A DNA stretch of 64,000 bases. Source: Autumnicola edwardsiae (lineage in GTDB: Bacteria; Bacteroidota; Bacteroidia; Flavobacteriales; Flavobacteriaceae). Below the pieces are notes generated by a model. That model had not been told where the DNA came from and made no database searches. It saw nothing but the letters and a program-made list of their open reading frames with translations. The stretch is from assembly GCF_031846505.1 (NCBI RefSeq), contig NZ_JAVRHP010000004.1:23852-87851 (forward strand), in the 5' to 3' direction. Below are positions 52,661 through 61,631 of the stretch, piece after piece. Both the position numbers and the translations under genes were made by a program. Numbering within the stretch: the first letter of the stretch is position 1; every line of letters starts with the position of its first letter.

Positions 52661-55369
52661 ATGAAGAAAATTTGCTTTTACCTTCTGGGTGTTTTTTTAA
52701 TTTATTCCTGTGCGGAAGATCAATTACCAACGCAGGAAGAAGGAACAATTCCAGAAGAAAATTTGACGAAATTTGAACAAAACTTGCGTGATGGAAAATT
52801 TGATAACACGAGTTTTGGATCTTACACAGCAATATTTACTACAAAAGATGCCTCATCTCGAGGTAGTGTAGCTATATCTATTCCCTTTGAAGATGATCCT
52901 ACCTCAAATTTAACTTTGAGTACAGGTAGTACAATTAGAGCGGGCGTGTCTCAAAACTCTAAAGATCAGGAAGACGGAAGTCTTACATTTTCTAGTGGAG
53001 ATTTGAGCTTCGATTTTAATGTTGATGATGACGGAACTAATCCTGCAATTTCTAATGTAGTTTACAATGGTAAAGCAGGAGACATGATGGTGGCTAAAAA
53101 CACCTCTAAAGCCCACGCGGTTCCTGTCACCGGGACTTATTCCTGTGTAGAGTGTAGTAACCATCCCGACTTAGGTGTTGGAAAAACCCAGACATTTAAT
53201 TTCCTTGTTTTAGGAGATACTGATAATAGTGGAGATGCTAACGGGGATGAAATAAGAACACAGGCTACTTTAGGTACTACGATTTATACTAGCGAAGAAG
53301 AAGGTCCGGGTGGTATGCTTACCAACTGTGTAGACAATGGTGACGGTACTTTTACTTGCGATGTGACTTCTGCCGGAGAAGGAGAAGACATGTTAGTGTT
53401 TTTTGGTGATTCAGGTCCGGTTTTCACTCAAAATATGACCTTTACTTATGCTACTGATGGTTCTTGTCAGAATTATGACGGGCAACTCCGTTATGAGTCA
53501 AGTCTTTTTGATACAAATGTAATCGAATTGAACAGTGATGATTCTTGTAATGATATTAACAGAAGGGCACAACTTTTTGTTACCAATAATTCCAACGGTA
53601 ATATTACTCAATATGATCTTACCGCCGGAACATCTTCCAGCTTTGGAACAGCTTCCTCTGCTGCTGAAGGGATTTTTTATGATTTTTCTGATGATGTAGT
53701 TGTACAGGCTTCAAGATCAAACTTCCAGTTGGAAGCTTATAACAATTTAAGTAATGCCATTGATGGTGAAACACTTTCTCCGGCTTACACAAGTTCAGAC
53801 GATTTAGATAGCCCAAGAGAATTGGCAGTAAATGGTTCTACCTATGTGGTATCAGATAATGGTACAAATCAATTTTATGTTTATACCAAAAATGGAGATA
53901 ACTTTTCTTTAACCAATACGTTTGAGATCCCATTCCCGGTTTGGGGAATTACCTTTAGGGGTGATGATCTCTATGCGGTAGTAGATACCACCAACGATTT
54001 AGCGGTATTCTACGACTTTGGCTCCAATAATATGGATGGCGATTTAATGCCTTCTAAAAGAGTACAAGTTGAAGGCATAGTCAGGACCCACGGTCTTACT
54101 TATGATGGGACAGATGATGTAATGGTTATGACAGATATTGGAGATGCTGCCAATGCTACTGACGACGGAGCTTTCCATGTTATAGAGGATTTCTCAACTG
54201 TTTTTGATGCATTGTCAGATGGTGAGCAAATTCCTTTGGAAGCACAAACCAGAGTAGCAGGATCCAATACAATGATGGGTAATCCTATTGATGTTGCTTA
54301 CGATTCTGAAACAGATGCAGTTTATATTTCAGAAGTAGGAAACGGTAAAGTTTTAGGATTTACTTCAATTGGTTCAGGTGGAAACCTAACGCCATCGTTT
54401 GAAGAAGATCTGGCTTCTGCTTCATCTATATATTTTTCAAGTGATGAAACTGATGGAAATACAGGAATGAGCACTACCGGGATGATGACGAGATTGTACA
54501 CAACCAATACAGCAAATGGAGACGTAAATGTTTATAATGAAAGCGGATCTTTGCTGAAAACGGTAATGACTGGATCGTCTTCTACTGAAGGAGTTTATTA
54601 TTCAGGTTCCGGAAACCTTATTCAGGCTTCCAGAAGTGATATGAGGATAGAGTTTTATGAAAACTTCATGGGAGCTGCAGATGGAGCAACTATCTCTCCA
54701 GATGCTATGGGATCTGAGGAATTACCAAGTCCCAGAGAGATTGCTGTCCTGGGAGATCATGTTGTAGTGTCTGATAATGGTTCCAACCAGTTCTTTGTAT
54801 ATTCTTTTGATGGTTCATCTTTTATGCTTGAAAATACTATAGACATAGATTTTCCGGTATGGGGAATTACGTTTAAAGGTGGAGACTTACTCGCTGTTGT
54901 AGATATGAGCAGTGATGTTGCAGTCTATAACGATTTCCTATCCAATATGGGAGGTATGCAATCACCTGACAAACGAATTACCTTTGAAGGTATAGTGAGA
55001 ACTCACGGAATTGACTATAGTGAAGCCGATGATGTACTAATTATGACAGATATTGGTGATGCCACAAGTGATTCTGACGGTGGTTTCCATGTGATTGAAG
55101 ACTTTAATACAAAACTTGAAGCTACAGCAGATGGTGGAAGCATAAGTATGGCAGACCAGACCAGGATTGCCGGGGCATCTACAGAGCTAGGAAATCCTAT
55201 AGATGTAGCTTATGATAATGACACCCAAACGGTTTTCATCGCCGAAATTGCAAATGGTGGTGGTAAAATCCTTGGATTTACAGATGTGCTAAACACTAGT
55301 GGAGACATTGCTCCGGCCGTTAGCAATGACGTGCCGAGCGCTGCTTCAGTGTATTTATACAACAACTAA
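52661..55369 (+). CDS. Surface lipoprotein with duplicated beta-propeller-like region
   Basis: 902 aa. Lipoprotein signal 'MKKICFYLLGVFLIYSCAED' (Cys 17). Residues about 35-150 ('SYTAIFTTKDASSRGSVAIS') resemble CHRD-like strands; 'DTDNSGDANGDE' near 190 is a calcium-loop-like sequence. Residues about 300-567 and 610-873 are two copies of one ~265-residue unit: compare 'FPVWGITFRGDDLYAVVD' with 'FPVWGITFKGGDLLAVVD', 'VEGIVRTHGLTYD' with 'FEGIVRTHGIDYS', 'GNPIDVAYDSETDAVYISE' with 'GNPIDVAYDNDTQTVFIAE'. Probably two propellers on the cell surface; ligand unknown. Confidence 0.8.
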   Translation: MKKICFYLLGVFLIYSCAEDQLPTQEEGTIPEENLTKFEQNLRDGKFDNTSFGSYTAIFTTKDASSRGSVAISIPFEDDPTSNLTLSTGSTIRAGVSQNSKDQEDGSLTFSSGDLSFDFNVDDDGTNPAISNVVYNGKAGDMMVAKNTSKAHAVPVTGTYSCVECSNHPDLGVGKTQTFNFLVLGDTDNSGDANGDEIRTQATLGTTIYTSEEEGPGGMLTNCVDNGDGTFTCDVTSAGEGEDMLVFFGDSGPVFTQNMTFTYATDGSCQNYDGQLRYESSLFDTNVIELNSDDSCNDINRRAQLFVTNNSNGNITQYDLTAGTSSSFGTASSAAEGIFYDFSDDVVVQASRSNFQLEAYNNLSNAIDGETLSPAYTSSDDLDSPRELAVNGSTYVVSDNGTNQFYVYTKNGDNFSLTNTFEIPFPVWGITFRGDDLYAVVDTTNDLAVFYDFGSNNMDGDLMPSKRVQVEGIVRTHGLTYDGTDDVMVMTDIGDAANATDDGAFHVIEDFSTVFDALSDGEQIPLEAQTRVAGSNTMMGNPIDVAYDSETDAVYISEVGNGKVLGFTSIGSGGNLTPSFEEDLASASSIYFSSDETDGNTGMSTTGMMTRLYTTNTANGDVNVYNESGSLLKTVMTGSSSTEGVYYSGSGNLIQASRSDMRIEFYENFMGAADGATISPDAMGSEELPSPREIAVLGDHVVVSDNGSNQFFVYSFDGSSFMLENTIDIDFPVWGITFKGGDLLAVVDMSSDVAVYNDFLSNMGGMQSPDKRITFEGIVRTHGIDYSEADDVLIMTDIGDATSDSDGGFHVIEDFNTKLEATADGGSISMADQTRIAGASTELGNPIDVAYDNDTQTVFIAEIANGGGKILGFTDVLNTSGDIAPAVSNDVPSAASVYLYNN

Positions 55370-55398
55370 GCATAATCAGCTTATAATTTAAGATTAAG

Positions 55399-55426
55399 AA
55401 AGCCCGCAATTGCGGGCTTTTTTTAT
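55399..55426 (+). terminator. Terminator of the lipoprotein gene
   Basis: AAGCCCGCAATTGCGGGCTT followed by T5: perfect stem, 29 nt past the stop. Confidence 0.93.
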
Positions 55427-55573
55427 AAGCTGATTTTTGTATCAAACCATCAGGTTTTTCTTTAGTACTATTATTCAGGAAAAAGTAATACCGATTAAAC
55501 TAAAAGGAATAACGTTAGTCTAAGAGCAGACGGAGGTGTCGAATTTCCGTTTTCATCTATCTAATTCCTCTTC

Positions 55574-58303
55574 ATGAAACTTTTTTACACTCTTGCTTTC
55601 CTTTTCATCACTGGGACGGCATTTTCTCAGGATTTTGAAATAACCGGAAAAGTGGTGGATGAGGCCGGTGTGCCATTGGAGTCCGCAACTATTTACCTGG
55701 AAAAAGCAGCAGACAGCAGTCTTGTTACCTATACCATTTCAGAAAAAAACGGAAATTTTCGTTTAACAGGGACCACCACAGCTCCCAAAGTCAACTTGTA
55801 TATTTCCTTTGCCGGATATCAATCCTACAGGGAAACCCTTGAAATTAAGGAGAGAATAGAGCTCTCCACCATTACCATGCAAGTTCAGGACAACAAGCTT
55901 GAGGAGGTAGTGGTGGCTGCTACACGTGCACCAATTACTATTAAAAAAGATACTTTAGAATTTAATGCCGGTTCTTTTAGTACCCGGCAGGATGCCAACC
56001 TGGAAGAGCTAATGAAAAAACTTCCGGGGGTTGAGGTGGATAATCAGGGGAATATTACCGTAAACGGAAAAACGGTTTCAAGGATTCTGGTAAATGGAGA
56101 AGAGTTTTTTGGTGATGATCCCAAGATTGCCACAAAGAACCTTCCGAAGGAAATTATTGATAAAATTCAGGTGACAGATACCAAAACCAGGTCGGAAGAG
56201 TTTACCGGAAAGGCCGGTGATCCTGAAAATAAAACGGTAAATATTACCATAAAAGAGGATAAGAACAAAGGCTATTTTGCACGGGCCACTGCCGGGGGAG
56301 GCACAAATGATCGATATGAACTGAGCGGAATCGGGAATTATTTTAAAGATGACCTGCGGTTGAGTGTTCTTGCCAGTTCCAATAACATCAATACTTCCGG
56401 GTTTAGTTATGATGAAGTGTTTGGGATGATGGGGCGTACGGCCGGGAGGAATGTTTTTGGAGGTGGCGGTGGCGGAATAACAAAGGCAGAAACTGCCGGT
56501 ATTAACTTTGTAAATAAATGGGAAAATGACCTTGAGTTAAGTGCAGATTATTTCTTCGGAAGAAATGATACTGAGAGAAGGACTATTATAGCCAGAGAAA
56601 ATATTTTGCCAGATTCCCGATATTTCACAAATTCTGAAGAAAGAAGCAATCTCTTAAATGACAGCCATCGTGCAAACGCCCGTTTTGAGGTGGAATTTGA
56701 CACGCTCACCAGGATTTCCATTAGTCCCCGGTTAAACGCAAATTTCGGTAATTCCTACCGCGATCAAGTGGCCGAGTCGTTGGATGAGGATCTTAACCTT
56801 ATTAACCGTACCGAAACTTTTGAAAATGAAGCGCTGGAAAGTGTAGATTTTAGTAATAATATCGATTTCATCAGGCGATTTGGCAGCCGTGGTTCTTATT
56901 TGCAAATGGAATTTGAAAACGACCATAGCAGGCAGAAAAATGATAATTTTTACTATTCCGAAAGTTTATTTACGGAAGAAGGAGAAGAAGTTATTCAAAT
57001 TCAGGATCAATATATAGACGAAGATGAAACGGAAAATGCTTATTCTCTTGAAGTAAGTAAGCGCAGTGTCCTGGCAGAAGATTTTTTTCTTGACGTTTCT
57101 TATGATTTCGATTATCTAAACTCCACCAATAAGCGTTATGTCTATGAAGCTGAAAACGGCGATAGAAATTACAACATCCTCAATAACCTTTTAAGCAGTG
57201 ATTTTGAAGTAAACAGCAGGAGACATACACCAAACCTGGGATTAAATTATGAAGGAGATATCTGGAGGATAAATACTGAAGTTGGCCTGTTGCATACCAG
57301 TCTCGAAAACAGTAATTATCTGGAAGAAACTTCCTTTGAAAATACATATAATAACCTGTTCCTGGAAGCAGGAGTGCGTTACGAAATTGAACGTTCCAAA
57401 AGTTTGTCAATCCGTTACAACACCAATGTAGATATACCTTCTATCCGGCAGCTTCAGCCCGTCGTGGATCGTACAAATCCGTTAAATATTATAGTTGGAA
57501 ATCCGGAGTTGAGGCCTGCTTACCGGCAGGATATACAACTTAATTACCGCAATTTCGATTTTGCTACGCGAAGTGGTATTTTTAGCTATATAAACCTTGG
57601 ATTTACAAATAATAATGTCGTTTCTGTCTCTACGGTAAACGAAGATCTTGTGAGGACCACTACCTATACTAATGTAGACGGCGCGATTAACGGGAACGCA
57701 GGCGTTTTTTACAACAAACAATATAAGAAAGAGGCAAGGATCTTCAGGTATCAGGCTGGTTTAAACGCCAGTTACAACAAAAATATTGGTTTTACCAATG
57801 CTGTAAAATATGAAGCTGAGCGTTATAGCTTAAGTCCGCGTTTGCGCCTTACTTTCGAAATTGAAGATTTACTCAGCATAGAACCAAACTATGAGCTAAC
57901 TTACAACAGCACAAATTACGATATTAACCCCAACAGGAATGAAGATTTTGTGAACCACAGCATTGGATTTCAAACTACTTCTTACTGGCCTGAAAATGTG
58001 GTTTTTGGCAATGACATTTCTTTTAATTACTTCGGAAATGTTTCCCCGGGCTTTGATAATACTTCATTGCTTTGGAACATGAGCCTTGGATATGAATTTT
58101 TAGAAGATAAAGCTACCCTGAAGGTTAAAGTTTATGATTTGCTGGATCAGAATATCGATACCCGGCGGGTAATTGGGGACGATTTTATACAGGATACCAG
58201 CAGTTTGATCCTCACACGGTACGCAATGCTGAGTTTTACTTATAAACTGAGCAATTTCGGTGGGAGTAACCCTCCAGACAGGGGAGGAAGACGATTTAGG
58301 TGA
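55574..58303 (+). CDS. TonB-dependent-receptor-like outer membrane beta-barrel protein
   Basis: 909 aa. Signal peptide 'KLFYTLAFLFITGTAFSQ', then a CarboxypepD_reg-like domain (about 20-100, 'ITGKVVDEAGVPLESATIYLE'), a plug-like domain ('LEELMKKLPGVEVDNQGNITVNGKTVSRILVNGEEFFGDDP') and a long barrel of the OMP_b-brl type, ending 'RYAMLSFTYKLSNFGGSNPPDRGGRRFR'. The C-terminus does not end in an aromatic residue. No SusD partner follows, so this is not a polysaccharide-utilisation pair. Substrate unknown. Confidence 0.9.
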   Translation: MKLFYTLAFLFITGTAFSQDFEITGKVVDEAGVPLESATIYLEKAADSSLVTYTISEKNGNFRLTGTTTAPKVNLYISFAGYQSYRETLEIKERIELSTITMQVQDNKLEEVVVAATRAPITIKKDTLEFNAGSFSTRQDANLEELMKKLPGVEVDNQGNITVNGKTVSRILVNGEEFFGDDPKIATKNLPKEIIDKIQVTDTKTRSEEFTGKAGDPENKTVNITIKEDKNKGYFARATAGGGTNDRYELSGIGNYFKDDLRLSVLASSNNINTSGFSYDEVFGMMGRTAGRNVFGGGGGGITKAETAGINFVNKWENDLELSADYFFGRNDTERRTIIARENILPDSRYFTNSEERSNLLNDSHRANARFEVEFDTLTRISISPRLNANFGNSYRDQVAESLDEDLNLINRTETFENEALESVDFSNNIDFIRRFGSRGSYLQMEFENDHSRQKNDNFYYSESLFTEEGEEVIQIQDQYIDEDETENAYSLEVSKRSVLAEDFFLDVSYDFDYLNSTNKRYVYEAENGDRNYNILNNLLSSDFEVNSRRHTPNLGLNYEGDIWRINTEVGLLHTSLENSNYLEETSFENTYNNLFLEAGVRYEIERSKSLSIRYNTNVDIPSIRQLQPVVDRTNPLNIIVGNPELRPAYRQDIQLNYRNFDFATRSGIFSYINLGFTNNNVVSVSTVNEDLVRTTTYTNVDGAINGNAGVFYNKQYKKEARIFRYQAGLNASYNKNIGFTNAVKYEAERYSLSPRLRLTFEIEDLLSIEPNYELTYNSTNYDINPNRNEDFVNHSIGFQTTSYWPENVVFGNDISFNYFGNVSPGFDNTSLLWNMSLGYEFLEDKATLKVKVYDLLDQNIDTRRVIGDDFIQDTSSLILTRYAMLSFTYKLSNFGGSNPPDRGGRRFR

Positions 58304-58393
58304 TAACTGCCAAATCAGAAATCACTCAGGAGCCGGGAATCAGGATTATTTCTATTACTCCGATTTTTAAAAGGTTCTGCTGAAAATTTTATT

Positions 58394-58440
58394 GGCCGAG
58401 AATTGCCAATTTTCGGCATATAGTATTTTCTAAGCTGAAG
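58394..58440 (+). repeat. Dispersed palindromic element, copy D
   Basis: GCCGAGAATTGCCAATTTTCGGC-type stem (58395-58417, 11 bp with one mismatch), then TATAGTATTTTC, TAAGCTGAAG and a pyrimidine-rich tail. Confidence 0.65.
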
Positions 58441-58642
58441 TTTTGTCTTATTTAACTCTTTAACTTCTTCACTTTTTTCCTTTTTCCTGTTTTTAAATCA
58501 TGAATACATGAATTTTATTTCTGCTGGGAGATAAATTCAAAATTTTTCCCGCAGAAAACGCAGATTGCCGCAGAAAATGTCTAATACCTTTCATCTTTTC
58601 ACTCTTTATCTTCATTTCCAGCTCTGTTTCTTTGGTGATGCC

Positions 58643-58685
58643 CAAAAATTGACAATTTTCGACATGCAGTATGTCTGAGCAGAAG
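58643..58685 (+). repeat. Dispersed palindromic element, copy E
   Basis: CAAAAATTGACAATTTTC, then inverted repeat GACATGCAGTATGTC, TGAGCAGAAG and a pyrimidine-rich tail; aligned with copy D over about 90 bp. Confidence 0.65.
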
Positions 58686-58873
58686 TGGCCTTATTAGCCT
58701 TTTCCCTCTTTCCTTCTTTTACTTTCTCACTCCTTTTTTTTCTCTTTTTCTTCAAATTAAATATCACTATTAATGGGTATTGTCTGGTGCTGCTGCCTCC
58801 TATATTTTTACTGTGTTGATTTCTAATAGTTTAAGACACTGTATTTTGTTGAGTAAAAACTTATTCCGAAAAT

Positions 58874-59560
58874 ATGAAAAGAGCTATTCAAATTTTTAGT
58901 ACCACACTACTTTTAATTTTCACGTCTGTTGTTTCGGCTCAGGAAGTGGGAGAAGAGTATTATTTTACCGAAGATAAGCCAAAGGTAAGGCCATTCAGAA
59001 TTGGAGGGAAATTAGGCTACCCAAACCTGATAGGCGGAAATTTAGAGTATGTCACGCCTTTATTGCGTCATAAACTTTCAGTAAGTGTGGATTATTCAAC
59101 ACTTAAATCTGACTGGATTGTACCTGAAGAGGATAATGCTGATGAAGAGTCCAGCGACGAACTTGACTTTACGTACATGGAGGGCGGGCTTAATTATTAT
59201 CTATTCAGCCCTGGCAAAGGCCTGTACGTGGGGGCCAGTTATGGGAGTATCCAAATTAAGGGTGAAATGATGTTCTTTTCTGAAAATTCTGATAGAACAG
59301 AACCGGGAACGGCGGATATTGATTTTTCCAACGGCTCCTTTAATGTGAAGCTTGGGGCAAAGCTTGGAGGCTTATTCTATTTTAGGCCTGAAATTGGCTA
59401 TCGTTTTACACCTCTTCCAGAAAGTTATGAAATAGAGGTGGTATTTGATGATGGCTATACCGAAATGCAGGAGACTCCGCCTTTAGACATCGACTCTTCT
59501 CCACAAGACCTAATTTATAAAGGGTTAATTGCTAACATCGGCTTCGGCTTTTCGTTTTAA
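58874..59560 (+). CDS. Small outer membrane beta-barrel protein (porin-family-like)
   Basis: 228 aa. Signal peptide 'IQIFSTTLLLIFTSVVSAQ', then 'FRIGGKLGYPNLIGGNLEYVTPLLRHKLSVSVDYSTLKSD' and alternating strands ending 'YKGLIANIGFGFSF' with terminal Phe, the usual barrel-insertion signal. An acidic loop 'EEDNADEESSDELDF' lies near residue 80-95. Not assignable to a precise family; role unknown. It precedes a PEGA-like gene by 71 nt on the same strand. Confidence 0.8.
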   Translation: MKRAIQIFSTTLLLIFTSVVSAQEVGEEYYFTEDKPKVRPFRIGGKLGYPNLIGGNLEYVTPLLRHKLSVSVDYSTLKSDWIVPEEDNADEESSDELDFTYMEGGLNYYLFSPGKGLYVGASYGSIQIKGEMMFFSENSDRTEPGTADIDFSNGSFNVKLGAKLGGLFYFRPEIGYRFTPLPESYEIEVVFDDGYTEMQETPPLDIDSSPQDLIYKGLIANIGFGFSF

Positions 59561-59631
59561 GAGGTAGTTCTTACTATTTCTTACAGTACAGTAAAACATT
59601 TTATCAATAATACATTAATTAAAATCCAGTT

Positions 59632-60330
59632 ATGAAGAAAATTACTTTCCTTATTTTATTTGCGCTTACATTTTCAATCTTACCTGCTACCAGTATTCAC
59701 GCTAATGCCAATTCAGAATATTATGGAAAGAAAAAAGTGAAAGTCGGAGTTTCAGAAACCGATGCCGAAATTTATGTGAACGGGAAATTAATAGGAAAAG
59801 GATCTACAGTGGTACTCGTTCCTAAAAATTCCTGTGTTACCGTAGTTACAAAAAAGACAGGTTTTCTTAATGAGACCATCGAGTTCTGTAACCAAAAAGG
59901 TATGACCAAACCGCCAAAAACACATTACGTAAAAATGAGAAATGACGATGCTTTTGATGCCTCTGTCCAGACAGATATTGCGAATGTGGATATCGAGGTA
60001 AAAGTAAATGCAATGGATAAAGATCAGGCATGGAAGTTAATTAACCAGATTGTTCTAAACTACATAGATGTTATAGAAATGACAGATAAGGAAACAGGCT
60101 ATTTAAGAACTGCATGGTCTTTACAAACTTTTGAGCAAAATACTATCCGAACAAGGATGATTGTGAAAGAATCTTCAACAAATCCGCTTAGTTTTAAAGT
60201 AAAACTGGTAAGTGAAGAGTCTGGAGATTCTATGACGAGCGTAAAAAGCGATCACCTGTACAAAGAGTGGGACCGGGTATTAAGAAGTTACAATAATGTT
60301 ATTTCAGAATTCCAGGCTCGTATAAAATAG
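59632..60330 (+). CDS. Exported protein with PEGA-like domain, function unknown
   Basis: 232 aa. Signal peptide 'FLILFALTFSILPATSIHAN'. Residues about 36-100, 'VKVGVSETDAEIYVNGKLIGKGSTVVLVPKNSCVTVVTKKTGFLNETIEF', resemble the PEGA surface-layer fold (short beta domain with 'A.IYVNG..IGKG'). The remaining C-terminal part ('DKDQAWKLINQIVLNYIDVIEMTDKETGYLRTAWSLQTF') resembles small envelope proteins measured by strand/helix alternation but I cannot name it. Ends in a terminator convergent with the LuxR gene. Confidence 0.7.
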   Translation: MKKITFLILFALTFSILPATSIHANANSEYYGKKKVKVGVSETDAEIYVNGKLIGKGSTVVLVPKNSCVTVVTKKTGFLNETIEFCNQKGMTKPPKTHYVKMRNDDAFDASVQTDIANVDIEVKVNAMDKDQAWKLINQIVLNYIDVIEMTDKETGYLRTAWSLQTFEQNTIRTRMIVKESSTNPLSFKVKLVSEESGDSMTSVKSDHLYKEWDRVLRSYNNVISEFQARIK

Positions 60331-60343
60331 GAGAATTAGCCTG

Positions 60344-60387
60344 ACCATAGGAGTAAAGACAGCATCTGGATCCTATGGTTTTCTTCT
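60344..60387. terminator. Terminator between convergent genes
   Basis: ACCATAGGA, 18-nt loop, TCCTATGGT then TTTTCTTCTT; lies between the PEGA-like gene and the LuxR stop. Confidence 0.8.
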
Positions 60388-61184
60388 TATTTCAGTATTC
60401 CGGCCATCATGCTTTCGGCAATAAGTTCTGCAGTATTCTTACAACCACTTTTGGCGAGTACATTTTTTCTATGGGTATGGATCGTGTGGATAGAAAGATT
60501 TAGGTTGTCTGCAATTTGCTTGGCACCATAACCCTGGGCGAGCAAATCTACAATCTCCCTTTCCCGGGGGGTGAGGGAATCAGAAATACTGGGTTCTGCA
60601 TTTCCCAGGTTTGGCTTAAAAGCTCCTTTATCTACAGGAACATTGTAGAAAGACTTCCCACCTTGGATATTTATAAAGGAAACGCTTCGTGTACTTTGAG
60701 TTGCAATATGTGAAATATCGCTGTGAATGGAGAAAATATGCATTGGTGTATTATTTTTAGCAATAGAAATAGGGGTGGCCTGCATAAGCATTACCCGGCT
60801 TCTTTTTTTATAATCCACCATTTTATAGGAGTAAATTATTTTATATTTGGTTATTTCAGAAGGTTTTAGATATACGGAAAAAAAGTCTTTTATTACAAGC
60901 TCTTTCTTTTCCAGCTTTTCAATTTCCTCCGGTAGCGCAAGACTAAGGAGTTTATCCATGCTTACATTTTTGGGAGAAATACCAAGAAAATTTTCTACAC
61001 TGGGAGAAACGTAATCCAGTTCCAGATTATGCATGTTCAGGATATAGAAGTATGACTCTCCCGGAGCAAAAAGGGCAGCCATTCTTTCGAATTGCTCAGT
61101 AATTTGGTAACGTGAATATTCCATGATTTCAGAAGAGTACTCCCTCCTCCATAATTCTGAAATTTTATGATTTTCAGCTTCCAT
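60387..61184 (-). CDS. PAS-domain LuxR-type transcriptional regulator
   Basis: 265 aa. Residues about 30-140 form a PAS domain ('YFYILNMHNLELDYVSPSVENFLGISPKNVSMDKLL'); residues about 200-262 are a LuxR helix-turn-helix: 'SLTPREREIVDLLAQGYGAKQIADNLNLSIHTIHTHRKNVLAKSGCKNTAEL'. No receiver domain, so it senses through PAS and acts as a one-component regulator. Target unknown; the 447-bp upstream region with a long hairpin may carry its own control sites. Confidence 0.9.
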   Translation of the reverse strand: MEAENHKISELWRREYSSEIMEYSRYQITEQFERMAALFAPGESYFYILNMHNLELDYVSPSVENFLGISPKNVSMDKLLSLALPEEIEKLEKKELVIKDFFSVYLKPSEITKYKIIYSYKMVDYKKRSRVMLMQATPISIAKNNTPMHIFSIHSDISHIATQSTRSVSFINIQGGKSFYNVPVDKGAFKPNLGNAEPSISDSLTPREREIVDLLAQGYGAKQIADNLNLSIHTIHTHRKNVLAKSGCKNTAELIAESMMAGILK

Positions 61185-61631
61185 CCTACATGTTAAATTT
61201 TTCCCAATATAGAAATAATCTTAAAAGATTGTGTTCCAAAGCATAACGAATATCTTTAATTTATTACCGAAGAAAGGGATTTATTAGGGTTACAGCTTTC
61301 ATAATCAGATATTTACAAGCTTAAATCTTGGAAAATTTTTATTAGGAAAAGTAAATAATTTAACATTTAAAGTAAGAATATTACGCTCAAATAGTGAAAA
61401 AGATAAGTTTTTTCCTTAGTTTTTAGGTAAAAAACCAGAAGAAAAAAACATAATGACAGCGTTTTTTGTATCTGAATTGAACTGAAATAATTTCAGAAAG
61501 AATGAAGCCGTCCAAAAATGAATTTTCGTGGTTCTGAAATAATCAGGTGACGAAAATTGCCATTTTTAGACGGCCTCTTTAATCTTTTGCCTGAAGCAAA
61601 ACAAAGTTGCTAAACTACAGGTGAAAAATAA
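61185..61631. other. Intergenic region LuxR/aldo-keto reductase (447 bp)
   Basis: AT-rich. Contains the long hairpin at 61507-61574; the remainder shows no gene or clear promoter. Confidence 0.5.
61507..61574. repeat. Long hairpin built from the dispersed palindrome
   Basis: Left arm GCCGTC, CAAAAATG, AATTTTCGT (61507-61529); right arm ACGAAAATTGCC, ATTTTTAGACGGC (61550-61574). Arms pair over about 22 bp with one mismatch and a 2-nt bulge; 20-nt loop. It may terminate the reductase transcript. Confidence 0.6.

Larger units (their letters stand above)
58304..58873. other. Intergenic region rich in repeats and pyrimidine tracts (570 bp)
   Basis: Largest non-coding gap in the window. Contains elements D and E and three plus-strand pyrimidine-rich tracts (about 58448-58496, 58590-58622 and 58698-58755). 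No gene, RNA or promoter recognised. Confidence 0.6.

Noticed and set aside
55574..58303. SusC/SusD polysaccharide-utilisation pair
   Set aside because: No SusD follows and no carbohydrate enzymes adjoin; the barrel is treated as a lone TonB-type protein.
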